The notes beneath the pieces are model-generated. The model saw nothing but the letters and a program-made list of their open reading frames with translations. It searched no databases and was not told where the DNA came from. A stretch of 64,000 bases of DNA from Candidatus Omnitrophota bacterium (GTDB lineage: Bacteria > Hinthialibacterota > Hinthialibacteria > Hinthialibacterales > Hinthialibacteraceae): positions 1 to 64,000 of the forward strand of contig JBFMBP010000054.1 of assembly GCA_040755155.1 (NCBI GenBank), read 5' to 3'. Positions 37,985 through 46,207 of this stretch are shown piece by piece (position 1 is the stretch's first letter; the number at the start of each line of letters is the position of its first letter). A program made the position numbers and the translations under genes.

Positions 37985-39208
37985 ATGACGACAGCGGCTG
38001 AAGAATGCGTTGAAAAAAAAGAATCCTCCGCCGAGGAGAGCGAGGCGGATCTGTATCTATTGGATCCCGACCTGGAGTTCATTGAGGACTTGTCTTCTCA
38101 CGGCGGCGATACCTTGAAGAAATGCTACCAGTGCGCCACCTGCTCCGCCACGTGCCCCATCTCGCCGGACGAGAGGCCATTTCCGCGCAAGGAAATGGTA
38201 TGGGCCATGTGGGGGCTGAAAGACCGCCTGGTGAACGATCCCGATATATGGCTGTGCCATCAATGCAACGATTGTTCGGCTATCTGCCCTCGCGGAGAAA
38301 ATCCCGGCGATATCCTGGCTGCGCTGCGAAAATACTGCTATCGGCATTACGCCTTTCCCCGTTTCTTGGGGAATATGCTTTACGAACCGAAATTTCTTCC
38401 GCTGGTCTTCGGATTGCCCGCCGTCATTCTGTTGATCGTCGTGGGCGCCTTTGGAAATTTCTATCCGGAAGGGGAAATCATTTTCAAGCATTTCCTCCCT
38501 CATCCTTTTCCTTTGGACTTTCTTTTCGTCCTCGCATCGATGTTCGCCGCCGTTTCGTCCGTCATAAGCGGCATGAATTTTTGGAAGGGATTGCAAACGG
38601 GGCCGCGCCCGCCGCGCAGCGACGCCAAAGGCTTCGTTTCCGGATTGATCGGCGCCGCCAAGGAAATCCTCCCTCACAGCCAGTTCAAAGAATGCGAGAA
38701 AGCCAATCCGCGCTATATCTCGCATCTTCTAACCTTTTACGGCTTCCTCGCGCTCTTCGTTACGACGACGGCGGTATTCCTCGGCCTTTATTTATTTCAT
38801 CTGGAAACGCCGCTTTCGCTGGTTCATCCTGTAAAAATTCTCGGCAACCTGGGCGCGTTCGCCTTTCTGGTTGGAACGGGAATGATGCTGTATCTTCGCA
38901 TTGCTCAGCCGGATCGCGCCGGACGAAGCAACTATAACGATTGGCTGTTTATCGGCCTGATGTTCGGCTTGGCGGCGAGCGGCGTTCTGTCGGAATGTCT
39001 GCGTCTGGCCGGTTTGGCGATTCCAGCCTATACGATTTATTTCGTGCATTTGGTTTTGGTTCTCAGCATGATGTTATATTTTCCTTATTCAAAGTTCGCG
39101 CACATGCTTTACCGGGCATTGGCGATTATTTATTATCGCGGCTTCGCCGCTGTTGAAATGCTGGACGTTGTTTCGGAAAATAGGGAAGCGCGCTCGGAGG
39201 GTGCGTAA
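37985..39208 (+). CDS. qmoC: quinone-interacting membrane-bound oxidoreductase, subunit C
   Basis: A 407-residue fusion of an HdrC-like iron-sulfur part and an HdrE/NarI-like membrane part. Two clusters, CYQCATCSATCP and CHQCNDCSAICPRG, lie in the first 115 residues; six hydrophobic segments follow (about 140-390) with histidines that could ligate heme b. This subunit takes electrons from menaquinol. The next gene, a second NarI-like protein, begins 24 bp after its stop. Confidence 0.94.
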   Translation: MTTAAEECVEKKESSAEESEADLYLLDPDLEFIEDLSSHGGDTLKKCYQCATCSATCPISPDERPFPRKEMVWAMWGLKDRLVNDPDIWLCHQCNDCSAICPRGENPGDILAALRKYCYRHYAFPRFLGNMLYEPKFLPLVFGLPAVILLIVVGAFGNFYPEGEIIFKHFLPHPFPLDFLFVLASMFAAVSSVISGMNFWKGLQTGPRPPRSDAKGFVSGLIGAAKEILPHSQFKECEKANPRYISHLLTFYGFLALFVTTTAVFLGLYLFHLETPLSLVHPVKILGNLGAFAFLVGTGMMLYLRIAQPDRAGRSNYNDWLFIGLMFGLAASGVLSECLRLAGLAIPAYTIYFVHLVLVLSMMLYFPYSKFAHMLYRALAIIYYRGFAAVEMLDVVSENREARSEGA

Positions 39209-39232
39209 ATTAGCGGATTCATGGAGAAATGA

Positions 39233-39901
39233 ATGATGAACGGACTGATTTGGTTTATTGGAAGCGTATTGCCTTATGCGGCGTTGTTGGCGCTGACGGT
39301 TGGCATTGTTGGACGGGCTATGCGGTGGAAACTCATGCCTAAATCCGTTCATTGGACCTTCTTCCCGCCTCCTCCGACGTTAATGGCTCAAGCGCGGTTT
39401 ATGGCGGCGGAGATCTTCACGTTTCACGCCGTATGGAAGCGCAACAAAGTCCTTTGGATCGGCGCCTGGACCTTTCACGTCAGCATGGCGATATTGGTCG
39501 TTTGGCTGCTGTTGATGCTCTGCGGCGTTTTTCAAGCGTGGCTTTGTTGGTTGGGAGCGATCTTGATGGGCGTTACGTCTGCCTATCTGATCGTTTACCG
39601 GTTGGTTAAGCCGGAAGCGCGGGCGTTGTCCACGCCTGTGGAGTTTTTCAATCTCGGCTTCTTTCTTCTTATTGTTTTGGTTTCGGGAGCGATGGTATTT
39701 TTTCAACAGCCGTCCCTGGAAGAGATTCGCCGCTATTTGCTGGACATTCTAGCTTTTCGTTCGCCGACGCCGCCGCAGGCGACGCTGTTTTTCCTCTTGT
39801 TGTTTCTCGTTGAATTGCTTATAATTTATTTTCCTTTCAGCCGTATGATTCATATGGTGAGCAAGTATTTCGCTTTTCATACGATTAATTGGGGACATTG
39901 A
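39233..39901 (+). CDS. NarI/DsrM/TmcC-like cytochrome b membrane subunit
   Basis: A 222-residue inner-membrane protein with five hydrophobic segments and histidines (FTFHAVWKRNKVLWIGAWTFHVSM, ending PFSRMIHMVSKYFAFH) in the arrangement of the NarI-type heme b subunits of DsrM, HdrE and TmcC. The match to DsrM is clear at the C-terminus (FPFSRMIHM versus FPFSKLMHM in the dsrM gene at 55727). It directly follows qmoC and may be co-transcribed. A likely partner is the HdrD/TmcB-like protein encoded at 44641, from which it is now separated by 4.7 kb. Confidence 0.75.
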   Translation: MMNGLIWFIGSVLPYAALLALTVGIVGRAMRWKLMPKSVHWTFFPPPPTLMAQARFMAAEIFTFHAVWKRNKVLWIGAWTFHVSMAILVVWLLLMLCGVFQAWLCWLGAILMGVTSAYLIVYRLVKPEARALSTPVEFFNLGFFLLIVLVSGAMVFFQQPSLEEIRRYLLDILAFRSPTPPQATLFFLLLFLVELLIIYFPFSRMIHMVSKYFAFHTINWGH

Positions 39902-39940
39902 TTCTCAAATATGGTCTCGAAGTAATCGTAAAGGCGATCG

Positions 39941-40429
39941 ATGGGGCATAAGAAAAAGCGAAGGTGCATCCTAAGAATGAGTATCAGGGAACAATTAAAA
40001 AAAAGTGTTTTCTCCCGCATTTCATTGGATAGGATAAAATCGTTCGCCATTCTTTTTTTTCCCATTATTGTTTATCTTATCGTCATTCTGAAATATTCCG
40101 ATTTCCATAAAAACCATATTTATATTTCATGCTTCTTGATCGTTGCGATTCTATTCTCCGCTATATCGATAGCGTTTTTTAAGTCGTTATATATTGACGT
40201 AAACTCCCCCTCTTCGTCTCTCCACGTTTTGGTAGATGATTTTTTTCGTTTTTGCGCGGGGCCGATGCGCGTCGCCATGGGACTCTTGGGCCTTTATTGC
40301 GTTGCTTATTCGCCTCGAATCACGGTGATATCGAATAGATTTTTGATAACGGCGGTCTCGGTATTCTTGATTTCCTTTTTTTACGCATTGGGGCAGCATT
40401 ACGGCGACGAAAGTAAAGATAGACAATGA
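39941..40429 (+). CDS. hypothetical membrane protein
   Basis: A 162-residue protein with a basic N-terminus and four hydrophobic segments (about 36-52, 60-82, 107-127, 133-152). The true start may be ATG 39977 (MSIREQL); neither start has a good ribosome binding site. The DNA is more AT-rich than the genes around it. No family recognised. Size and four-helix layout resemble GtrA-type flippases found next to GtrB glycosyltransferases, but no GtrA motif is visible. It begins an AT-rich patch that reaches to about 41580. Confidence 0.5.
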   Translation: MGHKKKRRCILRMSIREQLKKSVFSRISLDRIKSFAILFFPIIVYLIVILKYSDFHKNHIYISCFLIVAILFSAISIAFFKSLYIDVNSPSSSLHVLVDDFFRFCAGPMRVAMGLLGLYCVAYSPRITVISNRFLITAVSVFLISFFYALGQHYGDESKDRQ

Positions 40430-40552
40430 TTTTAAGATTTGGATGATGGCAAGAGATAGTTAATACGCCGATTTTTCCAATAAATACAATGTTGTCGATG
40501 AAGCGCTTAGACTCGAGATTTATTATCCTGATTTTCTTAAAGAAGAATAAAT

Positions 40553-41278
40553 ATGTTTGAACAATTTCCCAAAAAACGTATCCCCTTGCCGAAAGCCTAT
40601 GAAGATATATTTTCTGATTATTGGAAAATAAATCGAGGGGGAAAAACATTCGTTTTGTCGCTATCGAAACGAATGGAATCTTGGATGCATAAGCAAGTAG
40701 CAAAAGACCTATTAATTGATAAAGGGGAGCAATCAACGTTAGAGATTGGAGCCGGATCGCTTAATCAATTGCAATACGAAGCGGCGGTCGGTCCCTACGA
40801 TATCGTTGAACCATCCGTACTGGTAGGCGATGAATCGCCTTTATTAAGACGGATCAGAAATACGTATTCGGATATAAGCGAGATCAATCACGCTCAAAAG
40901 TACGACAGGATTACGTCTATTGCTTCATTTGAGCATATATGCAATCTACCATCCGTGATAGCCAAAACGGGGATTTTGCTATCCCCCAACGGCGAGTTAA
41001 GAGTTGCGATACCAAGTGAAGGCACGCCTTTATGGGCATTAAGTTATAGAATTACAACAGGATTGGAATTCAGGATTAAGTATGGATTGGATTACAGCGT
41101 TCTAATGCGTTATGTACATGTTAATACGGCCATTGAGATAGAGGAATTGCTTCGATTTTTCTATGATTGCGTCAAGGTTAAGTTTTTTGGCATAAGCAAA
41201 TACATTTCATTTTATCAATTTTTTGAGTGCAGATCTCCGGTGATTGAGAATTGCAAAAACTATCTGGATAGAGAATAA
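40553..41278 (+). CDS. SAM-dependent methyltransferase, class I
   Basis: A 241-residue cytosolic protein. The glycine-rich SAM motif LEIGAGSLNQLQYE (about 64-77) is followed by an acidic VEPS strand end and ITSIASFEHICNLP where class I enzymes place motif II (SxxxFEHI), then GELRVAIPSEGTPLW. The substrate may be a glycan or lipid given the glycosyltransferase remnant that overlaps its 3' end. AT-rich composition and codon use differ from the flanking qmo and kinase genes, which suggests acquisition from elsewhere. Confidence 0.7.
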   Translation: MFEQFPKKRIPLPKAYEDIFSDYWKINRGGKTFVLSLSKRMESWMHKQVAKDLLIDKGEQSTLEIGAGSLNQLQYEAAVGPYDIVEPSVLVGDESPLLRRIRNTYSDISEINHAQKYDRITSIASFEHICNLPSVIAKTGILLSPNGELRVAIPSEGTPLWALSYRITTGLEFRIKYGLDYSVLMRYVHVNTAIEIEELLRFFYDCVKVKFFGISKYISFYQFFECRSPVIENCKNYLDRE

Positions 41279-41582
41279 GAATTATAGTAGGACGACAATC
41301 TCTATCGTTATTCCTCTGTATAATGAATGCATGAACGTTCGCGCATTGTTTTCACTAATAAATAATGCGTTGAAAGATAGGCGTGAAAACTACGTAATTA
41401 TATTTGTCGATGACGGTTCGACGGATGATGCCTGGGTTGCGTGAAGCGATCTATCAAAAGAGGGATCCAGCTGCAAGGCGATCAAATTAAGCAGGAATTT
41501 CGGCAAGGAGTCCGCCCTATTCGCCAGACAGGATCGCGCCGGAGGAGAGGCCGTAATCGTGATGATAACAGCGGGCGGTTGA
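41244..41582 (+). pseudogene. decayed GtrB-like glycosyltransferase (GT2)
   Basis: One frame reads TISIVIPLYNE...IIFVDDGSTDDAWVA, hits TGA at 41442-41444, then continues in the same frame as SDLSKEGSSCKAIKLSRNF, GKESALF and DRAGGEAVIVM. These are consecutive conserved stretches of polyprenyl-phosphate GT2 enzymes (DDGSTDD, LSRNFGKE, then normally DADLQ). The frame ends at TGA 41580 exactly where the DADLQ motif should stand, and the remaining two thirds are gone. So there is one nonsense codon plus a 3' deletion. Confidence 0.75.
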
Positions 41583-41588
41583 ATCGCC

Positions 41589-43391
41589 ATGCGAAACGAA
41601 GACCTGATACATTGGCTGCACGCCGAGGCGTTCGAGCACGTCTTAAGCAACATCGCCATAATCGATCGAGAATTTAAAATCGTCGAAGCCAATCGCCATT
41701 TTGAGGAAACCTTCGGACCGTGGCAAGGACGTTTTTGCTTCGATGTTTACAAGCGGCGCAACGATCCCTGCAAAAGTTGTCCGGCCCAGCAGACTTTTAT
41801 CGACGGCAAAAGCCGCATTCTTAAAGAGACCGGCGTCGACCGGCATGGAAATTTCGCCTATTACGTCGTGCGGACGGAGGCAATCGTCGATCCGTCGGGC
41901 GATGTGCTTTACGTGATCGAATTTTCCGAAAACGTTACCGAGTCCAAGGAACTGCAGCGGGCTTACCGCGCTCTTTTCGACCGCGTTCCATGCTACGTGC
42001 AGGTTTTGGACCGCGATCTGCGCATCGTGATCGCCAACGAGAAGCAGCGCGAGACGTTCGGCGAAAGCGAAGGCAAGCATTGCTACGAGGTTTACAAGCG
42101 GCGCGAAACCCGCTGTCATCCCTGTCCCGCGCTGAAAGCGTTCCAGGACGGCAAAACGCATTCTTCCGAGCAAGCGGGCGTCAATAAGTATGGACAGCCG
42201 ACCGTTTACGCCGTCACGGCGGCGCCGCTCTCGCGCGGCGATGACGAAGTGGCGCACGTTATCGAGATTTCCATGGATATCACGGACGTGCGGTCGCTGG
42301 AACGTCAACTGCGATGCGCCCACGCTTTGGAAGACAGCCTCATCAACAATTCCACCGGCGGCATCATCGCGTTCGATGGCGAGGGGCGGCTTTCGATTTA
42401 CAATCCCGCCGCCGAAGCGTTGCTGAAACTGCCCGCAGGCGAAGCGATGTGCGGCGGATTGCGCAAAGAAAGTTTTCCCCCGGAGTTTCAGGACGTATTG
42501 GCGGGAAAAAGGCCGTCCTGTTATCTCGAGGACGCGATTCTTCTCGCCCGCGATGGGGAGGAGATTCCCGTTCGCCTTCACGGCGTTTCTCTTTTGTGCG
42601 ACGACGGCTCGCTGGGCTGGGCGGCGTTCATCGAGGACTTGCGGCCCATCAAACGGCTGGAAGCGGAGAAACTGGAAGCCGAGCGGTTGTCGGCGGTAGG
42701 TGAGACGGTCGCGGGTTTGGCTCATAGCGTGAAGAATGTGTTGCAGGCGTTGGAAGGCGGAATGTACGCGCTGCGCTCCGGTCTGGAAAAGAAGAACGAA
42801 GACCGCCTTCAGCGCGGATGGCAAGTGGTGGAAAAGAATTTCAATAAAGTAACGGGCCTGGTGAAGGATTTTCTCAGCTTTTCCAAAGGCCGGCTGCCGG
42901 AAACGAAAATGACGCAACCGAACGATCTGGCGCGAGAGGTTGTAGCGCTCTACCGGGATGTAGCGAAGAAAGTCAACGTTACGCTTACCGCCGATCTGGC
43001 GCCCGGTCTTGAACCGGCGCCGCTCGACCCGAATGCGATAGATACATGCCTGACCAATCTTCTCTCCAACGCCATCGACGCCTGCCAGATGAGCGAAAAG
43101 GGGCGCGGCGAAGTGACGCTGCGGACGCGGGAGGAAGACGGAACGCTGATTTTCGAAGTTTGCGACGATGGCTGCGGCATGGATTACGACGTGAAGAAGC
43201 GGGTCTTCACGACTTTTTTCACGACGAAAGGCGGCGGTGGAACCGGCCTGGGTCTATTGACGACGCGCAAGATCGTGCAGGAACACGGCGGGAAAATCGT
43301 TCTGGAATCCCAGCCGGGACAAGGAGCGACGTTTCGCATCGAATTGCCTCGTCGGCGATTGCCGCCGCCCGCGCCGCCGGATATTTTATAG
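41589..43391 (+). CDS. PAS sensor histidine kinase with cysteine-motif PAS domains
   Basis: A 600-residue soluble kinase. PAS1 (about 15-125) and PAS2 (about 127-235) each carry C-[FY]-[DE]-VYKRR-x3-C-x2-CP, with three cysteines spaced C-x10-C-x2-C; PAS3 (about 245-360) lacks it. The kinase core follows: AGLAHSVKNVLQALEGG with the phosphorylated histidine, N box LTNLLSNAIDACQ, G boxes CDDGCGMD and GGGTGLGLLT. The cysteines could hold a metal, Fe-S cluster or a redox switch. Two receiver genes follow, then Fe-S and flavin oxidoreductases, all inside the sulfate-respiration island, so a redox or sulfur signal is plausible. Confidence 0.85.
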   Translation: MRNEDLIHWLHAEAFEHVLSNIAIIDREFKIVEANRHFEETFGPWQGRFCFDVYKRRNDPCKSCPAQQTFIDGKSRILKETGVDRHGNFAYYVVRTEAIVDPSGDVLYVIEFSENVTESKELQRAYRALFDRVPCYVQVLDRDLRIVIANEKQRETFGESEGKHCYEVYKRRETRCHPCPALKAFQDGKTHSSEQAGVNKYGQPTVYAVTAAPLSRGDDEVAHVIEISMDITDVRSLERQLRCAHALEDSLINNSTGGIIAFDGEGRLSIYNPAAEALLKLPAGEAMCGGLRKESFPPEFQDVLAGKRPSCYLEDAILLARDGEEIPVRLHGVSLLCDDGSLGWAAFIEDLRPIKRLEAEKLEAERLSAVGETVAGLAHSVKNVLQALEGGMYALRSGLEKKNEDRLQRGWQVVEKNFNKVTGLVKDFLSFSKGRLPETKMTQPNDLAREVVALYRDVAKKVNVTLTADLAPGLEPAPLDPNAIDTCLTNLLSNAIDACQMSEKGRGEVTLRTREEDGTLIFEVCDDGCGMDYDVKKRVFTTFFTTKGGGGTGLGLLTTRKIVQEHGGKIVLESQPGQGATFRIELPRRRLPPPAPPDIL

Positions 43392-43430
43392 ACAATGACG
43401 AGTGATATATGACAAGTGACGAGAGAAAAT

Positions 43431-43461
43431 GGCGGGGCTTGCTTCGCTCGACCCACCCTGC
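43431..43461. repeat. dispersed hairpin-type repeat
   Basis: Reads GCAGGGTGGGTCGAGCGAAG on the minus strand, as at 29238-29269 and 1751-1779. It lies between the kinase and first receiver gene, on the path of their probable common transcript. Confidence 0.55.
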
Positions 43462-43513
43462 GCCGCTGGATTGCATGGGGCAATCATTTATCCCATAAAA
43501 GGAGATCATCCTG

Positions 43514-44038
43514 ATGGCCTCACCGGAAGAAAAAACGATTCTCGTAGTGGATGACGAACAGGAGATCGTGGACTTTCTGTCGATGGCTTTGGAGGACGAG
43601 GGCTTCCATGTCCTGACTGCGATGGACGGACGGGAGGCGCTGGACCTTGTCGCTCAGCGCAAGCCGGATTTGATTTCGCTCGATCTGGTCATGCCCAAAT
43701 ATCCCGGAGCTCGCATGATTCGGGAATTGAAGAAAAACAAGGATTGGGCCGATATCCCCATTCTCGTCGTTACCGGCCATGCGAGGGACGAACAAGGCAA
43801 AGCCGATTTGGAGGAGTTGTCCCTTCTGGTTTCCGGTTCTCATTTGGAGAAGCCGGTCAAGCCGATCGATTACGTCAACGCCGTGCGCCGCCTGTTGGGA
43901 ATGGAGGTTTGCGGCGAATCGCCAGCCGTTTTAACTTCATCCTCCGTCAAGGAGGAACTGAAGCGTTTAATGGAGCAGGCGGATGACGAGACGTTGAAGA
44001 AAGCGCTGGATTTATTAAAGGTAAAGAAAATGCCGTAA
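43514..44038 (+). CDS. single-domain response regulator with C-terminal helical tail
   Basis: A 174-residue protein: receiver (about 6-128) with LVVDDEQE, LISLDLVMPKYPG and the lysine in LEKPVKP, then a 45-residue charged helix. AAAAGGAG precedes the ATG. It has no DNA-binding domain, so it must act by protein contact. It is very probably a target of the PAS kinase upstream. Confidence 0.85.
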   Translation: MASPEEKTILVVDDEQEIVDFLSMALEDEGFHVLTAMDGREALDLVAQRKPDLISLDLVMPKYPGARMIRELKKNKDWADIPILVVTGHARDEQGKADLEELSLLVSGSHLEKPVKPIDYVNAVRRLLGMEVCGESPAVLTSSSVKEELKRLMEQADDETLKKALDLLKVKKMP

Positions 44039-44086
44039 AACCCAAACCGCCGCGATGGAGGGAATGGGAATAGAGAGGAATCGCCA

Positions 44087-44497
44087 ATGTCCGATTTATC
44101 CGGGAAAAGCATTCTCGTCGTCGAAGACGAAGAAGACGTTTCGCAATTTTTAAAGATGGCCTTGGAAGACGCCGGTTGCCGCGTGCGCGTCGCCGCCGAT
44201 GGAGGACAGGCTCTCGCCGCTCTGCAGGAAGAACGGCCCGATGCGATTACCCTTGATCTGATTATGCCCAGCAAGACGGGAATCGGCCTATACGGCGATC
44301 TGCGCCGCTCCACTTCGGAATACAAAGATATCCCGATCGTCGTTATCACGGGCGTAGACCGCAACACGAAAGGGACGATTAGCTTTAAAGATTTGTTCGA
44401 TCATAAAAAAAGCGTCGCTAAACCCGACGCCTATCTCGTTAAACCGGTCAACGCCAAAGAACTGATCGAGGCTGTGAAAAGCGCCTTGCCGAAATGA
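44087..44497 (+). CDS. single-domain response regulator
   Basis: A 136-residue CheY-like receiver: LVVEDEED, ITLDLIMPSKTG, VITG and LVKPVNA are all in place. It shares an unusual insertion after the alpha4 region (NTKGTISFKDLFDHKKS) with the preceding receiver, so the two are probably paralogues. No output domain. It is followed by an HdrD/TmcB-like gene 143 bp downstream. Confidence 0.85.
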   Translation: MSDLSGKSILVVEDEEDVSQFLKMALEDAGCRVRVAADGGQALAALQEERPDAITLDLIMPSKTGIGLYGDLRRSTSEYKDIPIVVITGVDRNTKGTISFKDLFDHKKSVAKPDAYLVKPVNAKELIEAVKSALPK

Positions 44498-44640
44498 TCG
44501 AGCGCCGCCAGACTAAGAGGATAGAGGATAAGGCAAAAAGCCTAACAAGCGCAAACTGGCGCAAGCGGCTTGGCGTCATACAATCTATCTATACGCGATT
44601 TTTCATTCGATTTTTTTGCCTTGAATTGGGAGAATAGATT

Positions 44641-46032
44641 ATGGCCGAAAAACAGCCATTCGCCAACAACAATGCCGCGCCCCGATATCCCTTCAAAATC
44701 GAACATCCCGTTGAAGCCAACCGGCCGGAAACCATGGTCAAAGCCATGAAAGACATTCTCGATACGGATTTCTTGAAACTGCCCGTATCGATTTATCTGG
44801 AAACCTGCGCACGGTGCAACAATTGTTCGGAGATGTGCCACGTCTACAAAGCTACTGGCGACATTAACGATCTTCCGGCTTACCGTTCGGAAAAAGTCCG
44901 GCGAATTTACCGCCGCTATTTCACGCGGTCGGGGAAACTGTTGAGAAGATTCGCCGGAGCGCCGGATTTGCAGGAAGACGATATCGATAAACTTCTGGAA
45001 AGCGTATATCGCTGCACCATGTGCCGCCGCTGCAACCTGGAATGCCCGATGGGCGTCGACAACGCCATGCTTGCGCGCGTGGGGCGTGTAATGCTTTCTT
45101 ATCTCAACCTGATCCCTAGCAATTTCGAAATTAGCGTCGATTCCCAATTGAAGGGCGAGACGCGCAACACCTCCGCCATTCCCCGCGCCGCCTTCGTGGA
45201 TACGGTGGAATTTTTAAACGAGGAAATCGTAGAGTTGACGGGCCGCGATATGGGATTTCCCCTGGATAAAGCCGGAGCGGAAATCCTATTCATCGCTCCG
45301 GCGAGCGATTACATGATGGAAGCCGACACCCTGATGGGCAACGCCATCGCCATGAACGCGGCGGGAGCGGATTGGACGGTCGGAACGCAATATTACGACG
45401 CCATCAATTACGGACTTTTCTATTCCGACGCCAAGCTGGCTGAGATTCTTCGCTGCGTTCACGAAGAAGCCAAGCGCTTGAAAGTGAGGAAAATCGTCGT
45501 CGGCGAATGCGGCCATGCGACGAAATCGCTGAAACTCTTCTCCAATATCGTCTGTCCCGATTCTCCCGTGGAAAGCATAGAGAACGTCTTGGAATTCACC
45601 TCTCGCGCCATCCGGGAAGGAAAGTTAAAACTCGATCCCAACCGCGTCGTCGAACGAGTTACGTACCATGATCCATGCAACCTGGGCCGCATGGGCGGAG
45701 TCATGGAAGAACCAAGAGAAATCATCCGCGCTTGCGCAAAGGATTTCGTCGAGATGACGCCTACTCGCGAAGAGAACTATTGCTGCGGCGGCGGCGGCGG
45801 AACCGTGACCGTTTCCGATATGCACGATTTCCGTATGAATACGGCGGGAAAGATGAAAGTCAATCAGATACGCGCCACCGGCGCCCAATTTGTAGCCGCC
45901 CCTTGCGCCAACTGCAAGAAGCAAATTCGCGAATTGATCGATTTTCACAAATTGGACGCCACAGTCATCGGCGTGCATGACTTGATCGTCAAGGCGTTAG
46001 TGCTGAATGACGCGCCCAAATCGGCGGATTGA
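44641..46032 (+). CDS. HdrD/TmcB/DsrK-like iron-sulfur oxidoreductase
   Basis: A 463-residue cytosolic protein. Two [4Fe-4S] motifs, CARCNNCSEMCHVYK and CTMCRRCNLECPMG (about 57-138), are followed by two CCG-type regions with DPCNLGRMGG, NYCCGGGGG and APCANCKKQI, the ligands of the noncubane catalytic cluster in heterodisulfide-reductase-like proteins. It is related to DsrK (56919-58553) but has the full CCG/CxxC set. It resembles TmcB, the subunit that pairs with a NarI-like TmcC; such a subunit is encoded at 39233. Soluble cytochrome c3 is not encoded in the window. Confidence 0.85.
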   Translation: MAEKQPFANNNAAPRYPFKIEHPVEANRPETMVKAMKDILDTDFLKLPVSIYLETCARCNNCSEMCHVYKATGDINDLPAYRSEKVRRIYRRYFTRSGKLLRRFAGAPDLQEDDIDKLLESVYRCTMCRRCNLECPMGVDNAMLARVGRVMLSYLNLIPSNFEISVDSQLKGETRNTSAIPRAAFVDTVEFLNEEIVELTGRDMGFPLDKAGAEILFIAPASDYMMEADTLMGNAIAMNAAGADWTVGTQYYDAINYGLFYSDAKLAEILRCVHEEAKRLKVRKIVVGECGHATKSLKLFSNIVCPDSPVESIENVLEFTSRAIREGKLKLDPNRVVERVTYHDPCNLGRMGGVMEEPREIIRACAKDFVEMTPTREENYCCGGGGGTVTVSDMHDFRMNTAGKMKVNQIRATGAQFVAAPCANCKKQIRELIDFHKLDATVIGVHDLIVKALVLNDAPKSAD

Positions 46033-46156
46033 TATTCGATGGCCAGGTCTCTTTCGCAAATAAATACTATCGGCAAATAGGATGCTGGATGTTTGTTGAA
46101 GAGACGCAGGTTGGGTTGCGTTTTCGCCCCATCGTTTATGCGGAAAATAACAAATT

Positions 46157-46181
46157 GATGGGTCAAACAACGCGACCCATC
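46157..46181. repeat. dispersed 25-bp hairpin (GATGGGTC...GACCCATC), perfect stem
   Basis: This is the best-preserved of four copies: 8-bp perfect stem, loop AAACAACGC. It lies between the HdrD-like and CoA-disulfide-reductase-like genes. Confidence 0.75.
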
Positions 46182-46207
46182 CTACAATCCAAAAAAAGGG
46201 CAGAGCG

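Noticed and set aside
41442-41444. TGA in the glycosyltransferase frame read as selenocysteine
   Set aside because: The position is not a conserved cysteine in GT2 enzymes, no SECIS-like hairpin is evident, and the gene is truncated further on.
41643-42917. 424-codon minus-strand frame opposite the PAS kinase
   Set aside because: No motif, biased composition; the kinase on the plus strand has all its conserved boxes.
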